Assembly (NCBI GenBank): GCA_031551355.1
Contig: JAVBNT010000036.1
Location: 18,825 to 82,824 of the forward strand
Length of the DNA: 64,000 bases
Direction: 5' to 3'
Origin: JAVBNT01 sp031551355
GTDB taxonomy: Bacteria > Vulcanimicrobiota > CADAWZ01
The stretch's first letter is position 1. Each line of letters starts with the position of its first letter. The position numbers and the translations under genes were made by a program. Below are positions 8,348-17,387 of this stretch, piece after piece. The notes beneath the pieces are model-generated. The model saw only the letters and a program-made list of their open reading frames with translations. It was not told the DNA's origin and searched no databases.

Positions 8348-8360
8348 TTCGGTAGCCTCC

Positions 8361-10916
8361 TTATCCGTTATTTTCTAAAAATGCCGCCGCCATTTTACGC
8401 ACATCTGCAGCCGACATCATTTTTAATGCGTTTTGTGCAAGATTACGGCAGTCTTCAAGATTTAAGCTCCTGATTTCTGCTTTGACCTGAGGAAGAGCTG
8501 CCACGCTGACACTGAGCTCATCGACCCCAAGTCCGATGAGTATCGGTATTGCCGCCTTTTCACTTGCAAGTCCGCCGCATACGCCGACCCATTTACCGTG
8601 TTTATGGGCTCCTTCGGCTGTTTTGGCAATCAGTGACAGAACAGCCGGATGAAGGCCGTCGGCCATTTTTGCCAGTCTCGGATGCCCGCGATCGATTGCC
8701 AGTGTGTATTGCGTCAGATCGTTGGTGCCGATTGAGAAAAAGTCTACTTCTGCGGCAAAGGCTTCGGCAAGCACTGCCGCGGAAGGGACTTCAACCATAA
8801 TGCCGACAGAGACTTCGTTATTTATGGCCAGTTCTTTTTTTTGTTGCTCGACCATTTTGCGCGCCAGTCTGATTTCTTCGATCGTTGAAACCATCGGAAA
8901 CATTATATGCAGTTTGCTGTATGGTGAAGCCGAAAGTATAGCCCCGATTTGTGACTGTAAAAGTTCCGGCGCGACCATATTTAGCCTGATGCCGCGAACT
9001 CCCAGGAACGGATTTACTTCTGAAGGAAGCGGCATATATGCCAGCGGTTTGTCACCTCCGACATCGAGGGTTCTGACGACAAGATCCCGGTCTTTGCCGA
9101 GCGCCTGGGCTATTGCCGTGTACACTGCCGCCTGCTCTTCCCCGGAAGGCGCTTCGCTGCGCTGCAGGAAAAGGAATTCAGATCTCAGCAGGCCGACTCC
9201 TTCGCCGCCCAGTCTGACGCTTTCCTCGGCTTCCGCAAGCCCGCTGATGTTGGCTACGACTTTAACCCTGTGTCCATCTGCAGTCACGGCCGGAGCCGAT
9301 GCCTCCTCAAGATTTTTCTTTCTTTCCAGGGCAATTTTATTTTGCAGCTCGTTTAACCTGTCTATTTCATCCTGTGTCGGATTTAGCCTTAATTCCCCTC
9401 TGTCTCCGTCTAGGATGGCCATTGTTTCCTGTTTTATTTCCAGGGCCCTTTCCTCAATGGCGGCAATGGCGGGAATGCCCGCCGATCGGGCAAGTATTGA
9501 TGCATGACTGGTAGCGCCGCCGCCGGTAGTGCAGAAACCGAGCACACGCCCACGGTCGAGTGAAGCCGTGTCGGAAGGGCTAAGATCTTCGGCGACAAGT
9601 ATGCTGCCCGGCGGTATTTCTTTTTTTGCGGCATTTTCTCCGGTTAAATGCACGAGAACCCTTCGGCCGACGTCGAGAATGTCGTTGGCCCGCCCGGCCA
9701 GAAGTTCATTATTGAGATTGCGCAGAATATCCGCCTGAGCGTTATATGCCTGATGCCAGGAAAACGCGGCGCTTTTTCCCGCCGACATATCTTCTTCCGT
9801 GGCTGCCAGCAAATCCGGATCTTCCAGTAATTCCTGATGGGCGGCGAAGATTGCCGCCTTGCCGACATCAGCGGAATTTCGCAGACGGTTTTGCAGCTCG
9901 GAAAGTTCTATTTTCGACTTGTTGAGGGCGCTGAGGAATTTTTCCCGTTCCTTTGTGCGGCCTTCGCTTTCCTCTTTTATTTCTATGTCGTCCTGCTTCA
10001 GCCGATAAATTTTGCCGGCTACAATTCCCGGGGAAGCGGATACGCCTTTGAGGATGTTGGGATCGGAAGATTTTTCAATGTCCGGCTTTTGCTGTAAAGG
10101 CGGTTTCGGTTCTGGAGGTGCTCCGTGCAGACTTTCTCCAAGGCCCGATCTTATCAGAGACTGCAGCGATTCTATTGCCTGTGCTGCGTCGGTGCCGTTT
10201 GCGCGCAGGCGGATCCTGTCCTGATATTTGACATCAAGACCCATAATGGCGACGACGCTTTTGGCATTTGCCTCCCTGCCGTCCTTGAGCATTTTTATAT
10301 CCGAGGCAAACCGTTTGGCGCTGTTCGTTAAAACGGCAGTGGGTCTGGCGTGTAGGCCCTGGGGATTCAGAATTCGTATATCTTGTGATTCAAGCGATGA
10401 TGACTCTTCTTTTTGTTCCGGAACATAGTTGGCTTTTATCAGCTTTAGCTTAAGTATCTCCGTTTTTCCGGCTTCAGCCATCCCTGAGGACGGGAGATAT
10501 TCGGCAATTTTTTCTCCGTTTGAGATAACTATCTGCGTCAGCAGACTGGCGGCATTTTTTGTAAGAAAATCGGCGTCGAAAACGATTAGCGTGTCTCCGG
10601 TATTGACGGTGTCGCCTTCCTTTACTTTCGGTGTAAAGCCTTTGCCTTTGAGATTGACGGTGTCGAGGCCGATATGAATCAGAACTTCTATGCCTTCAGG
10701 AGTTGTTATCGTCAGTGCATGGTGTGACTTGTGCAGCAATGTAACTTTGCCCTTGCAGGGAGATAGCAGGGTTTCTGTTACGGGATCAATTGAAATGCCG
10801 TCGCCGACCATTTTTTCGGCAAAAGTCGGATCCGGGACTTTTGTTATCGGAACGAGCGGGCCCGATAACGGCGCCAGGAGTATTATAAATTCGTTTGCGG
10901 AATTGCTGTTACCCAT
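8361..10916 (-). CDS. PTS multiphosphoryl transfer protein: EIIA(Glc)-HPr-enzyme I fusion
   Basis: 851 aa in one chain, carrying all soluble steps from phosphoenolpyruvate to EIIB. EIIA is at about 10-155, with H66 (HHALTI) and phospho-H81 (LIHIGLDTV). HPr is at about 178-260, with phospho-H189 (GLHARP) and the regulatory-site Ser (S220, AKSVVAIMGL). Enzyme I is at about 288-845, with phospho-H471 (GGATSHASILAR) and the PEP-binding barrel. All catalytic residues are present. The order A-HPr-I matches NagF-like multiphosphoryl transferases. It is the first gene of a two-gene operon with ptsG, with AAGGAGG upstream. The S220 site leaves room for HPr-kinase type control, but no kinase gene is seen. 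Confidence 0.93.
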   Translation of the reverse strand: MGNSNSANEFIILLAPLSGPLVPITKVPDPTFAEKMVGDGISIDPVTETLLSPCKGKVTLLHKSHHALTITTPEGIEVLIHIGLDTVNLKGKGFTPKVKEGDTVNTGDTLIVFDADFLTKNAASLLTQIVISNGEKIAEYLPSSGMAEAGKTEILKLKLIKANYVPEQKEESSSLESQDIRILNPQGLHARPTAVLTNSAKRFASDIKMLKDGREANAKSVVAIMGLDVKYQDRIRLRANGTDAAQAIESLQSLIRSGLGESLHGAPPEPKPPLQQKPDIEKSSDPNILKGVSASPGIVAGKIYRLKQDDIEIKEESEGRTKEREKFLSALNKSKIELSELQNRLRNSADVGKAAIFAAHQELLEDPDLLAATEEDMSAGKSAAFSWHQAYNAQADILRNLNNELLAGRANDILDVGRRVLVHLTGENAAKKEIPPGSILVAEDLSPSDTASLDRGRVLGFCTTGGGATSHASILARSAGIPAIAAIEERALEIKQETMAILDGDRGELRLNPTQDEIDRLNELQNKIALERKKNLEEASAPAVTADGHRVKVVANISGLAEAEESVRLGGEGVGLLRSEFLFLQRSEAPSGEEQAAVYTAIAQALGKDRDLVVRTLDVGGDKPLAYMPLPSEVNPFLGVRGIRLNMVAPELLQSQIGAILSASPYSKLHIMFPMVSTIEEIRLARKMVEQQKKELAINNEVSVGIMVEVPSAAVLAEAFAAEVDFFSIGTNDLTQYTLAIDRGHPRLAKMADGLHPAVLSLIAKTAEGAHKHGKWVGVCGGLASEKAAIPILIGLGVDELSVSVAALPQVKAEIRSLNLEDCRNLAQNALKMMSAADVRKMAAAFLENNG

Positions 10917-11336
10917 CGTTGCCTCCTTATTTGTTCAGAGACCGGGGTGTAAAATTTTCCGACGTTTTTTTAGCATAATGGTAGTTCCCCCGTGTCCCTT
11001 TTTTAATATTGCCGTCAACAGATGATTTCTCCTCCAGAATTTGCCAAGGTAATATTTACAGTTATATTTTTATTGCCCTGATATTATGTAGATTGTTGAT
11101 TTTGTAAAAAGTTTCAAAGAGCATTGAAATAAAAATAAAGCCCTTTTGCATCACTTCGGACTTTACCTTTTAGAGCAATTTGCATTCTATCTGTCACTAA
11201 AATTTTTGGAAAGACGGCGTTAGCCGTCATCGCGAGCGCAGCGCGGCGAACCAGTATTTTATGGATTGACCGATGTCGGTTGTTTGTCAAGGAGTATGAC
11301 AATTTGATTTCAAGCTGCTCTAGCCGCCTTTGTTTA
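10917..11336. other. 420-bp spacer between the PTS and mod operons
   Basis: No credible gene is present. The part next to the PTS genes should hold their promoter, but I cannot point to convincing boxes. The part near modC holds a MITE-like element (11171-11322). Confidence 0.6.
11171..11322. mobile_element. MITE-like element with TAGAGCA/TGCTCTA ends
   Basis: TAGAGCA (11171-11177) and TGCTCTA (11316-11322) are inverted ends with partial pairing continuing inward. Inside are a GACGGC-GTTA-GCCGTC hairpin (11213-11228), the dispersed GTCATCGCGAGCG...GGCGAACC repeat, and a TTGTCA/TGACAA pair (11284-11302). About 152 bp with no coding capacity. Confidence 0.45.
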
Positions 11337-12056
11337 TCAATTTAAAGAAGGAACCGTCAACAACTCCCTGATTTCGTCGTTTACCGGTTTTTTTGCTATT
11401 TCAGTAAAAGTTCCCGATTGTATTATTCTTCCATTGGAAAAAACGAACATTCTATCGGCCAGTATTGATGCTTCCAATATATCATGGGTCACAAGTAAAA
11501 CCGGTATCTCAAGCCGCTTTAAAAAAGTGGTAAGACACTCGATCATTTTCTTTTTGGTGATGGCATCAAGAGCGGAAAAGGGCTCATCGAGCAGAAGTAT
11601 TTTCGGATTTCGCAGTATCGCTCTGGCTATTGCCGCTCTTTGCTGCTGGCCCCCTGAAATTTTATCCGGATATTTGCCTGCCTGTTCACTGATATTTAAA
11701 ACCTGCATAAGATTTTCACAACGCTCCGCTGCTTCCGTTCTGTCCATTCCCTTGCCGCCGTAGAGAATGTTTTGTCTGACCGTCATATGGGGAAACAGTG
11801 AATGATTTTGAAATACATAACCAACACCGCGTTTTTGTGCGGGAATATTTATTTTATTGGCACTGTCGAATATTGCCTTGCCGTCAAATTTTATATAGCC
11901 GTTATCCGGTTTTTCCAGCCCGGAAATTATTTTTAAAGTCATGGATTTACCGGAGCCGGACAAGCCGAAACAGACTGAAATACCGGGTAAGGCAGTAAGT
12001 TCCGTGTCCATTGCAAAATTTTTTAGTTTTTTGGTTATTTTCAGTTCAAGACTCAT
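11337..12056 (-). CDS. modC: Molybdate ABC transporter ATP-binding protein
   Basis: 239 aa from the ATG at 12054-12056, overlapping the end of modB by 11 bases. A TTG nine codons earlier is possible but lies deeper inside modB. Walker A is GLSGSGKS, the signature is ISGGQQQR, Walker B is ILLLDEPFSALD and the switch His is LLVTHD. It powers molybdate import from the cytoplasmic side of ModB. The C-terminal TOBE/Mop domain of classical ModC (about 350 aa) is absent, so this short form should lack molybdate-binding feedback. It is the third gene of modA-modB-modC. Confidence 0.85.
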   Translation of the reverse strand: MSLELKITKKLKNFAMDTELTALPGISVCFGLSGSGKSMTLKIISGLEKPDNGYIKFDGKAIFDSANKINIPAQKRGVGYVFQNHSLFPHMTVRQNILYGGKGMDRTEAAERCENLMQVLNISEQAGKYPDKISGGQQQRAAIARAILRNPKILLLDEPFSALDAITKKKMIECLTTFLKRLEIPVLLVTHDILEASILADRMFVFSNGRIIQSGTFTEIAKKPVNDEIRELLTVPSLN

Positions 12057-12714
12057 TTTTCCGTTCCATTTTTCTATATACAAATATAAACAAGCCGGAA
12101 ATTATCAGCAGTATAAACGCCAGCATATGGACTTTTTCCATTTCGCCGCTGCTGGCATACAGGTAAATAGCTAATGGAATTGTTGTTGTTTTTCCCGGTA
12201 TATTGCCGGCTAGCATAACCGTGGCTCCAAATTCCCCGAGCGCTCTTATAAAGGCCAGTATTATTCCGGCGAAAATGCCCTTTTTTGCCAGCGGCAAAAT
12301 CACGTTGAGGGCCGTTTCGGCTTCCGAGTATCCCAGTATGGTGGATGTATGAATCATCGTTTTGTCGACCGATTCAAAAGCGGCCTTTGCTCCGATGATC
12401 ATCAGCGGCGTGGCCACTACGGAAGCGGCAATCACGGCGCCGGTCCAGCTGAACATCACTCCGTTTCCTGTTATACTGTAGATTATTTTACCAAGGAATC
12501 CATTTTTCCCGAAAAGCATCATAAGATAGTAGCCGGTTACTGTAGGTGGAAGTGCTATCGGTAGAATCATCACCGTTTCCAGAGTATTTTTGCCCCAAAA
12601 CTTTTTAAATGCCAGTATATATGCGGCAAAGCCCCCGAATACGGCGGCAAACAATGTCGATATCAGCGTTACTTTCAGTGACAGTACGATTGCAAAAAGT
12701 GTGTTTTTATCCAT
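12046..12714 (-). CDS. modB: Molybdate ABC transporter permease
   Basis: 222 aa with about five to six membrane helices. ILPIALPPTVTGYYL and the coupling loop RALGEFGATVMLAGN are the ModB family hallmarks; the latter is the EAA-type contact with ModC. Its start overlaps the end of modA by 8 bases and its end overlaps modC, so the three genes are translationally coupled. It forms the inner-membrane channel for molybdate (or tungstate). Confidence 0.93.
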   Translation of the reverse strand: MDKNTLFAIVLSLKVTLISTLFAAVFGGFAAYILAFKKFWGKNTLETVMILPIALPPTVTGYYLMMLFGKNGFLGKIIYSITGNGVMFSWTGAVIAASVVATPLMIIGAKAAFESVDKTMIHTSTILGYSEAETALNVILPLAKKGIFAGIILAFIRALGEFGATVMLAGNIPGKTTTIPLAIYLYASSGEMEKVHMLAFILLIISGLFIFVYRKMERKNES

Positions 12715-13486
12715 TTGTAAACCCGTGTTTTTTGAAAATACTTTTACTGTTTTCCGTCTGCAGGAATTTGATAAATTTTTTGGCTTGTGCTTTTTTGCCT
12801 GAAGCGGCGGTTATTGCCGCAAAATATTTGATTGGTCCTGTAGAGTTTTTTGGAAACGTATATACGACTTTTGTTTGCGGCGTTGCGATTGCGTCGGAAA
12901 GAAATGCTATACCCAGGTCGGTTTCGCCCATCGCCGCGTAACTTGCAACCTGTCTGACATTTTCACCGTAAATGAATTTAGGCGTTAGTTTTTCATAGAT
13001 GCCTTTTTTAGAGAAAGCTTTTTTTCCCCAACCTCCGGAGGCAACCGTGTCAGGATTACCGATGGCGATTGTTTTTATTGCGGGTGAGCAGAGATCTTCC
13101 ATTTTAGAGAGCTTTACTGCCGATTTTTTATTGGCAATGATGACGAGGGTATTTGAGGCGATCATTGCTTTAGAGTCCGGTTCCAGAAGTTTCTGTATTT
13201 TACCGATTTCATCTTCCGTGGCCGGTATAAAGATGTCTGCGCCGGCGCCGGCCTCTATCTGTGCACGCAACTGTCCGGACCCGCCGAAGTTGAGAACTAT
13301 TTTTGTTCGGGGATTATTCGTTTCATATTTCCCGGCAATTTCGCTAAGTGCATCTTTCATACTCATAGCGGCTGAGACTATTATTTCAGTTTTTGTGTTT
13401 GCCGCAAGTGTCCGGACGGAGATTGTTGAGAGCAGAAATATTACTGCCGTCATAAGAAAGATATTTATTGATTTAGATATTTTCAT
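12707..13486 (-). CDS. modA: Molybdate ABC transporter substrate-binding protein
   Basis: 259 aa. Residues 1-28 form a signal peptide (NIFLMTAVIFLLSTISVRTLA); no lipobox Cys is present, so a soluble periplasmic protein is expected. SAAMSMKDALSEIA, NFGGSGQL, GAGADIFIPA and VRQVASYAAMGETDLGIAF are conserved ModA segments that line the oxyanion site. It captures molybdate and hands it to ModB. It is the first gene of the mod operon, with its promoter in the 147-bp gap shared with the divergent lipoprotein gene. Confidence 0.92.
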   Translation of the reverse strand: MKISKSINIFLMTAVIFLLSTISVRTLAANTKTEIIVSAAMSMKDALSEIAGKYETNNPRTKIVLNFGGSGQLRAQIEAGAGADIFIPATEDEIGKIQKLLEPDSKAMIASNTLVIIANKKSAVKLSKMEDLCSPAIKTIAIGNPDTVASGGWGKKAFSKKGIYEKLTPKFIYGENVRQVASYAAMGETDLGIAFLSDAIATPQTKVVYTFPKNSTGPIKYFAAITAASGKKAQAKKFIKFLQTENSKSIFKKHGFTNG

Positions 13487-13633
13487 TGTGATTACTCCAG
13501 TTTTTTGCCGGTTATTATGGGACTGTTTGCGATTACTTCGATATATTATTAAAAATACAGCGAAAAGTCAAGAAAGTATTTTGTTTACGTTTCCCGGTAG
13601 CGGTTATTCCAAATTTTAAAGAAGGTGTTAGTT

Positions 13634-15130
13634 ATGAAATATATTGTTTTTGCATTTTTGTTTTTATTTATTTCAGTTTTTGCCTTTGGCTGTAATAGCG
13701 GGGGGAATTCTCTTTTCGGATCGTCGGCAGATGTACTGCCCGGTTTTCCTTTGAATCAACCACAGGAACCGGCGCCGGAACATGAACCGCAGAGTGTCCC
13801 GGTATTGATCTCGGGCCATATTGTTGATCTTGACGGGAACCCTGTTCCCGGGGTTAACGTATCTTCCGGCAAGGATGCGGATGTGGTTATAAGCGATGCT
13901 CAGGGAGCCTTTTCCATAAGTATTCCTGCCTTGCCTGCCAGTACCGTTAATATCGATTTTCAGAAACCGCCTTACCTTATTCATTCGCTTCCGGTAACTT
14001 TTGATGCAACCCTGAATCCGTCTTATGAGGATGGTGTAAGGGCTTATATACCGTTTAGCGCCGAAAATATCACGAATATTATCTCTTCGCTGCAGGTTCA
14101 GGGGATAACACCTGTTGGTGCCGTTACATCGCCTGACGGAAAGTTTTTGTATATCAGCGATTTTTTTGACAATAAAGTCAAGCGTTTGGAACTGGCTACA
14201 CTGGTGGTTACGGATATTGCCGGCGGTGGAATCCTTGAGGAGGGGGCAGGGGATTCGGTTCGTATAGCCTCTCCCTGGGGGATTGCTGTTTCTGCTGACG
14301 GAGATGTGCTCTATGTAGGCACCAGGGACAATTATCAGGCAAATGTTCTTAAAAGAATTACCGGTGTAAAAAATGCGCTTTCATCTTCAGATGTTGATGT
14401 CATTACATTGGCCGGTTCCGGTATAGGCGATGTCGACGGTCCGGGTAATGAGGCAAAATTTGAACTTTTATCGGGGATGGTTCTTGCACCTGGTGATGAT
14501 ACTTTGTATATCTGTGACGAGCATGCTTTTAAAATAAAAAAGGCCGTAAACGTCAAAACGGCTGTGTCTTCCTCTGATATAACCGTTTCCACTGTGGCCG
14601 GATCGGTTTCGGGATCTGATGACGGTCCGGCTTTGTCGGCAACGTTTATGGCTCCTTATATGCCTGTATTGTCAAAGGACGGCAACGTTTTGTATGTAAC
14701 CGATCTTTTGAGTGGAAAAATCAGGAGCGTTTCCGGTCTTGCGGACTCCGTAAATATTATTGTTTCTACAATTGCCGGCGGTGGTTCCACGGATACGGCC
14801 TCCGGACCGGTGCAGGGTGGGCTTGCCATGCTCGGAAAACCTATTGCCATGGTATTGTCTGCCGACGGCAATTCGCTTTATTTTACCGATTTTACCGGGC
14901 ATAAAGTAAAGAAAATCACCGGCGTGGCCACCGCTGTGGACGGGAACGATACTGTTGTTACTGATTTTGCCGGCAATGGTAATGTTGGATATGCCGATGG
15001 CCCCGGAGAACAGGCTGAGTTTCAGATTAGCGTCTATGGAATGGCCATTTCTGCCGACGACGGTGTCATTTATGTTCTGGATCCCGGCCAGACATTTCCC
15101 GTTCGCAGAATTGTCGCGGCTGAGAAGTAG
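13634..15130 (+). CDS. Lipoprotein with a carboxypeptidase-regulatory-like domain and NHL-type beta-propeller
   Basis: 498 aa from the ATG at 13634; a GTG three codons earlier is weaker. A hydrophobic signal ends AFGC, a lipobox, so it should be lipid-anchored outside the inner membrane. After a Pro/Gln/Glu linker comes a CarboxypepD_reg-like domain (SGHIVDLDGNPVPGVNVSS). Five or six repeats follow, with VTSPDGKFLYISD-type and VSTIAGGG-type strands, i.e. a six-bladed NHL/SMP-30-like propeller. These usually bind proteins or ligands rather than catalyse. The partner is unknown. It is divergent from modA. Confidence 0.8.
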   Translation: MKYIVFAFLFLFISVFAFGCNSGGNSLFGSSADVLPGFPLNQPQEPAPEHEPQSVPVLISGHIVDLDGNPVPGVNVSSGKDADVVISDAQGAFSISIPALPASTVNIDFQKPPYLIHSLPVTFDATLNPSYEDGVRAYIPFSAENITNIISSLQVQGITPVGAVTSPDGKFLYISDFFDNKVKRLELATLVVTDIAGGGILEEGAGDSVRIASPWGIAVSADGDVLYVGTRDNYQANVLKRITGVKNALSSSDVDVITLAGSGIGDVDGPGNEAKFELLSGMVLAPGDDTLYICDEHAFKIKKAVNVKTAVSSSDITVSTVAGSVSGSDDGPALSATFMAPYMPVLSKDGNVLYVTDLLSGKIRSVSGLADSVNIIVSTIAGGGSTDTASGPVQGGLAMLGKPIAMVLSADGNSLYFTDFTGHKVKKITGVATAVDGNDTVVTDFAGNGNVGYADGPGEQAEFQISVYGMAISADDGVIYVLDPGQTFPVRRIVAAEK

Positions 15131-15502
15131 CTGCTATAAAATTAAGTAATTGTGTTACGTAACAGAATGGAAAGTTCCTCACTGAGATATGCAGAACACA
15201 GAGAAGGATTGTTTTCCTATGTATAAGAGTGATCACACTGTTATTGAATTAGTTCTTTGTCATGCCGAGTTTGACGTTTTTTGGATATTCAAGGGTAGTT
15301 TCTATCTGTCTCTCACAGAGGGCGTAGAGCTCACAGAGGTAAACACCTGTAAAAACTTTCTGTGTCCTCTTCTTTTCTGTGAGAACCTTTTTTCTCTTGA
15401 TTTGATGACTTTGACAGTGAAATGTTTCCTGATTGCATTGCCGGCAATATTTTCGATAATTATTTTAGTGATTTCCGTGTCTCCGTGAGAGACGGCCTTG
15501 TG
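15131..15502. other. 372-bp spacer holding an inverted CTCTGTG repeat
   Basis: No believable gene is present. GTTACGTAAC (15154-15163) is a perfect 10-bp palindrome that also occurs at 4062-4071, upstream of precursor B. The rest is mostly the repeat listed at 15250-15415. Confidence 0.55.
15250..15415 (-). repeat. CTCTGTG-type element, diverged inverted copy
   Basis: Read on the minus strand, this matches the element at 57374-57528: CTCTCACAGAG, CTGTGTCCTCTTCTTTTCTGTGAGAAC and a closing TGATGACTTTGA. It is older and shorter in the middle, and the terminal repeats are degraded. Confidence 0.55.
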
Positions 15503-15883
15503 TTATTTTTCAGTTGTTTGCCGGTTTAGTTTGTTTATAAAATTATGGTATTCTTTTTGGGAAAATTCATTTATCAGATAGTTATATTCCGTATAGAGTC
15601 TGATGAGTTTGCGTGCGAATGCGGTCAGTTCCGCCCCCCCATGTTCTGCCCCGCCGATGCGTGTTGTTATTAGCGGTTCGCTGAAATTTTGCTGCAGCGT
15701 TTTGAGCATTTTCTGGGCTTTGGCATATGACATATTGTTCATTGCTCTGGCGGCTTTGCTGATCGATTTATGTCTGCCGATATTTTGCAGCAGCAGCAGA
15801 GGACCGGGGCCAAAAAAAGCCGAGCCTTTGCTGTCGGTTATTGATATTTTTATTTTCGCTTCAGAATTTTCCAGTTCCGTCAT
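15503..15883 (-). CDS. ModE-type winged-helix DNA-binding protein (HTH only)
   Basis: 126 aa. FFGPGPLLLLQNIGRHKSIS, KAARAMNNMSYAKAQKMLKT and GGAEHGGAELTAFARKLI are the conserved N-terminal HTH of ModE/LysR-type proteins. The molbindin (TOBE) domains that sense molybdate in full ModE are missing. Such stand-alone forms are common and are often annotated as molybdenum-dependent or LysR-like regulators. It lies 2 kb from modABC, so control of molybdate uptake is plausible, though its sensing would need a partner or another signal. Confidence 0.8.
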   Translation of the reverse strand: MTELENSEAKIKISITDSKGSAFFGPGPLLLLQNIGRHKSISKAARAMNNMSYAKAQKMLKTLQQNFSEPLITTRIGGAEHGGAELTAFARKLIRLYTEYNYLINEFSQKEYHNFINKLNRQTTEK

Positions 15884-15952
15884 TTTGTATGCTTTTTCGT
15901 CATTGGGGATTGCTCCGGTATTTTATTATTTTTTTCTCCAAATTTCATTATC

Positions 15953-16525
15953 TTATTTTACAAATAATTTTTTAAGTCGGAGATATATCCTTTTAGCTTG
16001 TCCTATAAGTTGAAAACATATCCCCATAGCCGCCGCGATAGAAAGGATGGTAAAGGGCAGTATTACTATTGGGAATACCCATATACCCGTTCCTGCTTCC
16101 ATAACAATTTGTCCCGACGGCTCTATAAAAATCTCGTGTCTTTGTCCCGTTTTTAATTTATATTTTTCAAAATCGTCGTGCGGGCCAAAAAATATGCTGC
16201 CGCTTCTGATTTGTTTTTCCGGCAGTTTTCCCTGGCTTAAGCTGTATTCAAACGTAACTTTTGTAACTTCGCCGTTATCTGTAATCTCTTTTATATGTTC
16301 TTTTTTCACAGAAGTAACGACAGCGTCGGCTCTGGAAAGGGAACGGTCATAACATGTGTTTGAATAAAAAGCTTTCCAGGCATTAATAGTAACAATAATA
16401 AATATCAATGATATGCATAAGTTTAAGATTGGATTGAGCTGCTCATTGGCCGGTGAAGACGGAGTGAACTCTGTCTTTTTTGATATTTCGTTAATTTCTT
16501 TCGGCGTTTCTGATGTTCCTGACAC
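15953..16525 (-). CDS. DUF3592-like two-helix membrane protein
   Basis: 190 aa. A hydrophilic N-terminus precedes a helix (LNLCISLIFIIVTINAWKAF). An extracytoplasmic beta-rich domain follows (ADAVVTSVKKEHI, VTKVTFEYSLSQG, LKTGQRHEIFIEPSG), then a second helix (WVFPIVILPFTILSIAAAMG). The order helix / VxYxVDG-like domain / helix resembles DUF3592 proteins, whose function is unknown. It lies 69 bp upstream of the ModE-like gene on the same strand and might be co-transcribed with it. Confidence 0.6.
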   Translation of the reverse strand: MSGTSETPKEINEISKKTEFTPSSPANEQLNPILNLCISLIFIIVTINAWKAFYSNTCYDRSLSRADAVVTSVKKEHIKEITDNGEVTKVTFEYSLSQGKLPEKQIRSGSIFFGPHDDFEKYKLKTGQRHEIFIEPSGQIVMEAGTGIWVFPIVILPFTILSIAAAMGICFQLIGQAKRIYLRLKKLFVK

Positions 16526-16809
16526 TTTAACCTCAATTTTTTCTGGCGTTTTTATTATAGCGTTTGCTCATAACAATTGTAAATATTTAGTGGCTGTTGA
16601 GCATCAACATTTTATGAAGGATTGCCAATTTATTACCGCTTATTTTTACTGCAGTTCGGAAAATTATCCGAAAACTCTAAAATAATTGTATATTTTAGAG
16701 GAATTTGCTATTTTTTGACAAAATTATTTTTTCGAATCAATTTGCCCAGCGGTTGGGATTTGCATATTTGCCTGTTTTTAAATTATTTATATTTAAGGAG
16801 AATTTATCA

Positions 16810-17259
16810 ATGTTCAAAGTTTTATTGCCTCTTATATCTCTGGTTTTTGTTGTCTGCTTAATGGGATGTTCCGATTCTAATTCCGCTTCACAAAATGTCA
16901 ATCTTCCCTCAAATATGAAAATGAAGTCCGGTGATTTAAATGTGACCATGCAGATCGATGTCTGCGCCAAGAATCAGGATACGGTTGACGGATTTTTAGC
17001 CGATGTAATAAAAGAAATGCCTAAAATTCTGGAAACAGCCCCTAAAACCGTAAAATTTATTCATGTGGACGGATATATGGATTCTCCGAATATGACCGGT
17101 GAAGTGAAAAACTCAAAAGCCATTACCGTAACGATAAAAAGAGAGTATGCGGCAACAGTGGACTGGTCCGGAGTAGGGGTAAATAATTTGGAAGACGTTT
17201 GCAAAAAGGGTGAGGGAAAATTGTTTGTGAACGCCGGATTAAAGGAGACTGATAGATAA
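16810..17259 (+). CDS. Small lipoprotein of unknown function
   Basis: 149 aa from the ATG at 16810, with TAAGGAG nine bases before it; upstream in-frame starts lack such a site. The signal ends LMGC-S, a clear lipobox, so the mature protein should be lipidated. The remainder (about 125 aa) has no motif I recognise; it alternates short beta-like strands with a Lys-rich middle and a single conserved-looking CKKGEG segment. It stands alone between divergent and downstream genes. Confidence 0.6.
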   Translation: MFKVLLPLISLVFVVCLMGCSDSNSASQNVNLPSNMKMKSGDLNVTMQIDVCAKNQDTVDGFLADVIKEMPKILETAPKTVKFIHVDGYMDSPNMTGEVKNSKAITVTIKREYAATVDWSGVGVNNLEDVCKKGEGKLFVNAGLKETDR

Positions 17260-17313
17260 CATACGCAGCAATCATAATTCTTTGGATTGATTTATAATGA
17301 AATGGTTAAAATG

Positions 17314-17342
17314 TTGAAAAATTATGCTAAATTGTATATAAT
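17314..17342 (+). promoter_or_regulatory. Strong sigma70-type promoter of the CBS/CorC gene
   Basis: TTGAAA (17314-17319), 17 bp, TATAAT (17337-17342). The -10 is perfect and the -35 matches 5 of 6 bases. The transcript would start near 17349, about 40 bases before the TTG start. Confidence 0.75.
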
Positions 17343-17387
17343 GGATAGCAATTTACTTTAATTATATGTATTATGGAGGATTTTGTT

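Noticed and set aside
15189..15488. 99-codon open frame in the spacer after the NHL lipoprotein
   Set aside because: It runs through the CTCTGTG repeat, has no good start site and no recognisable protein features.
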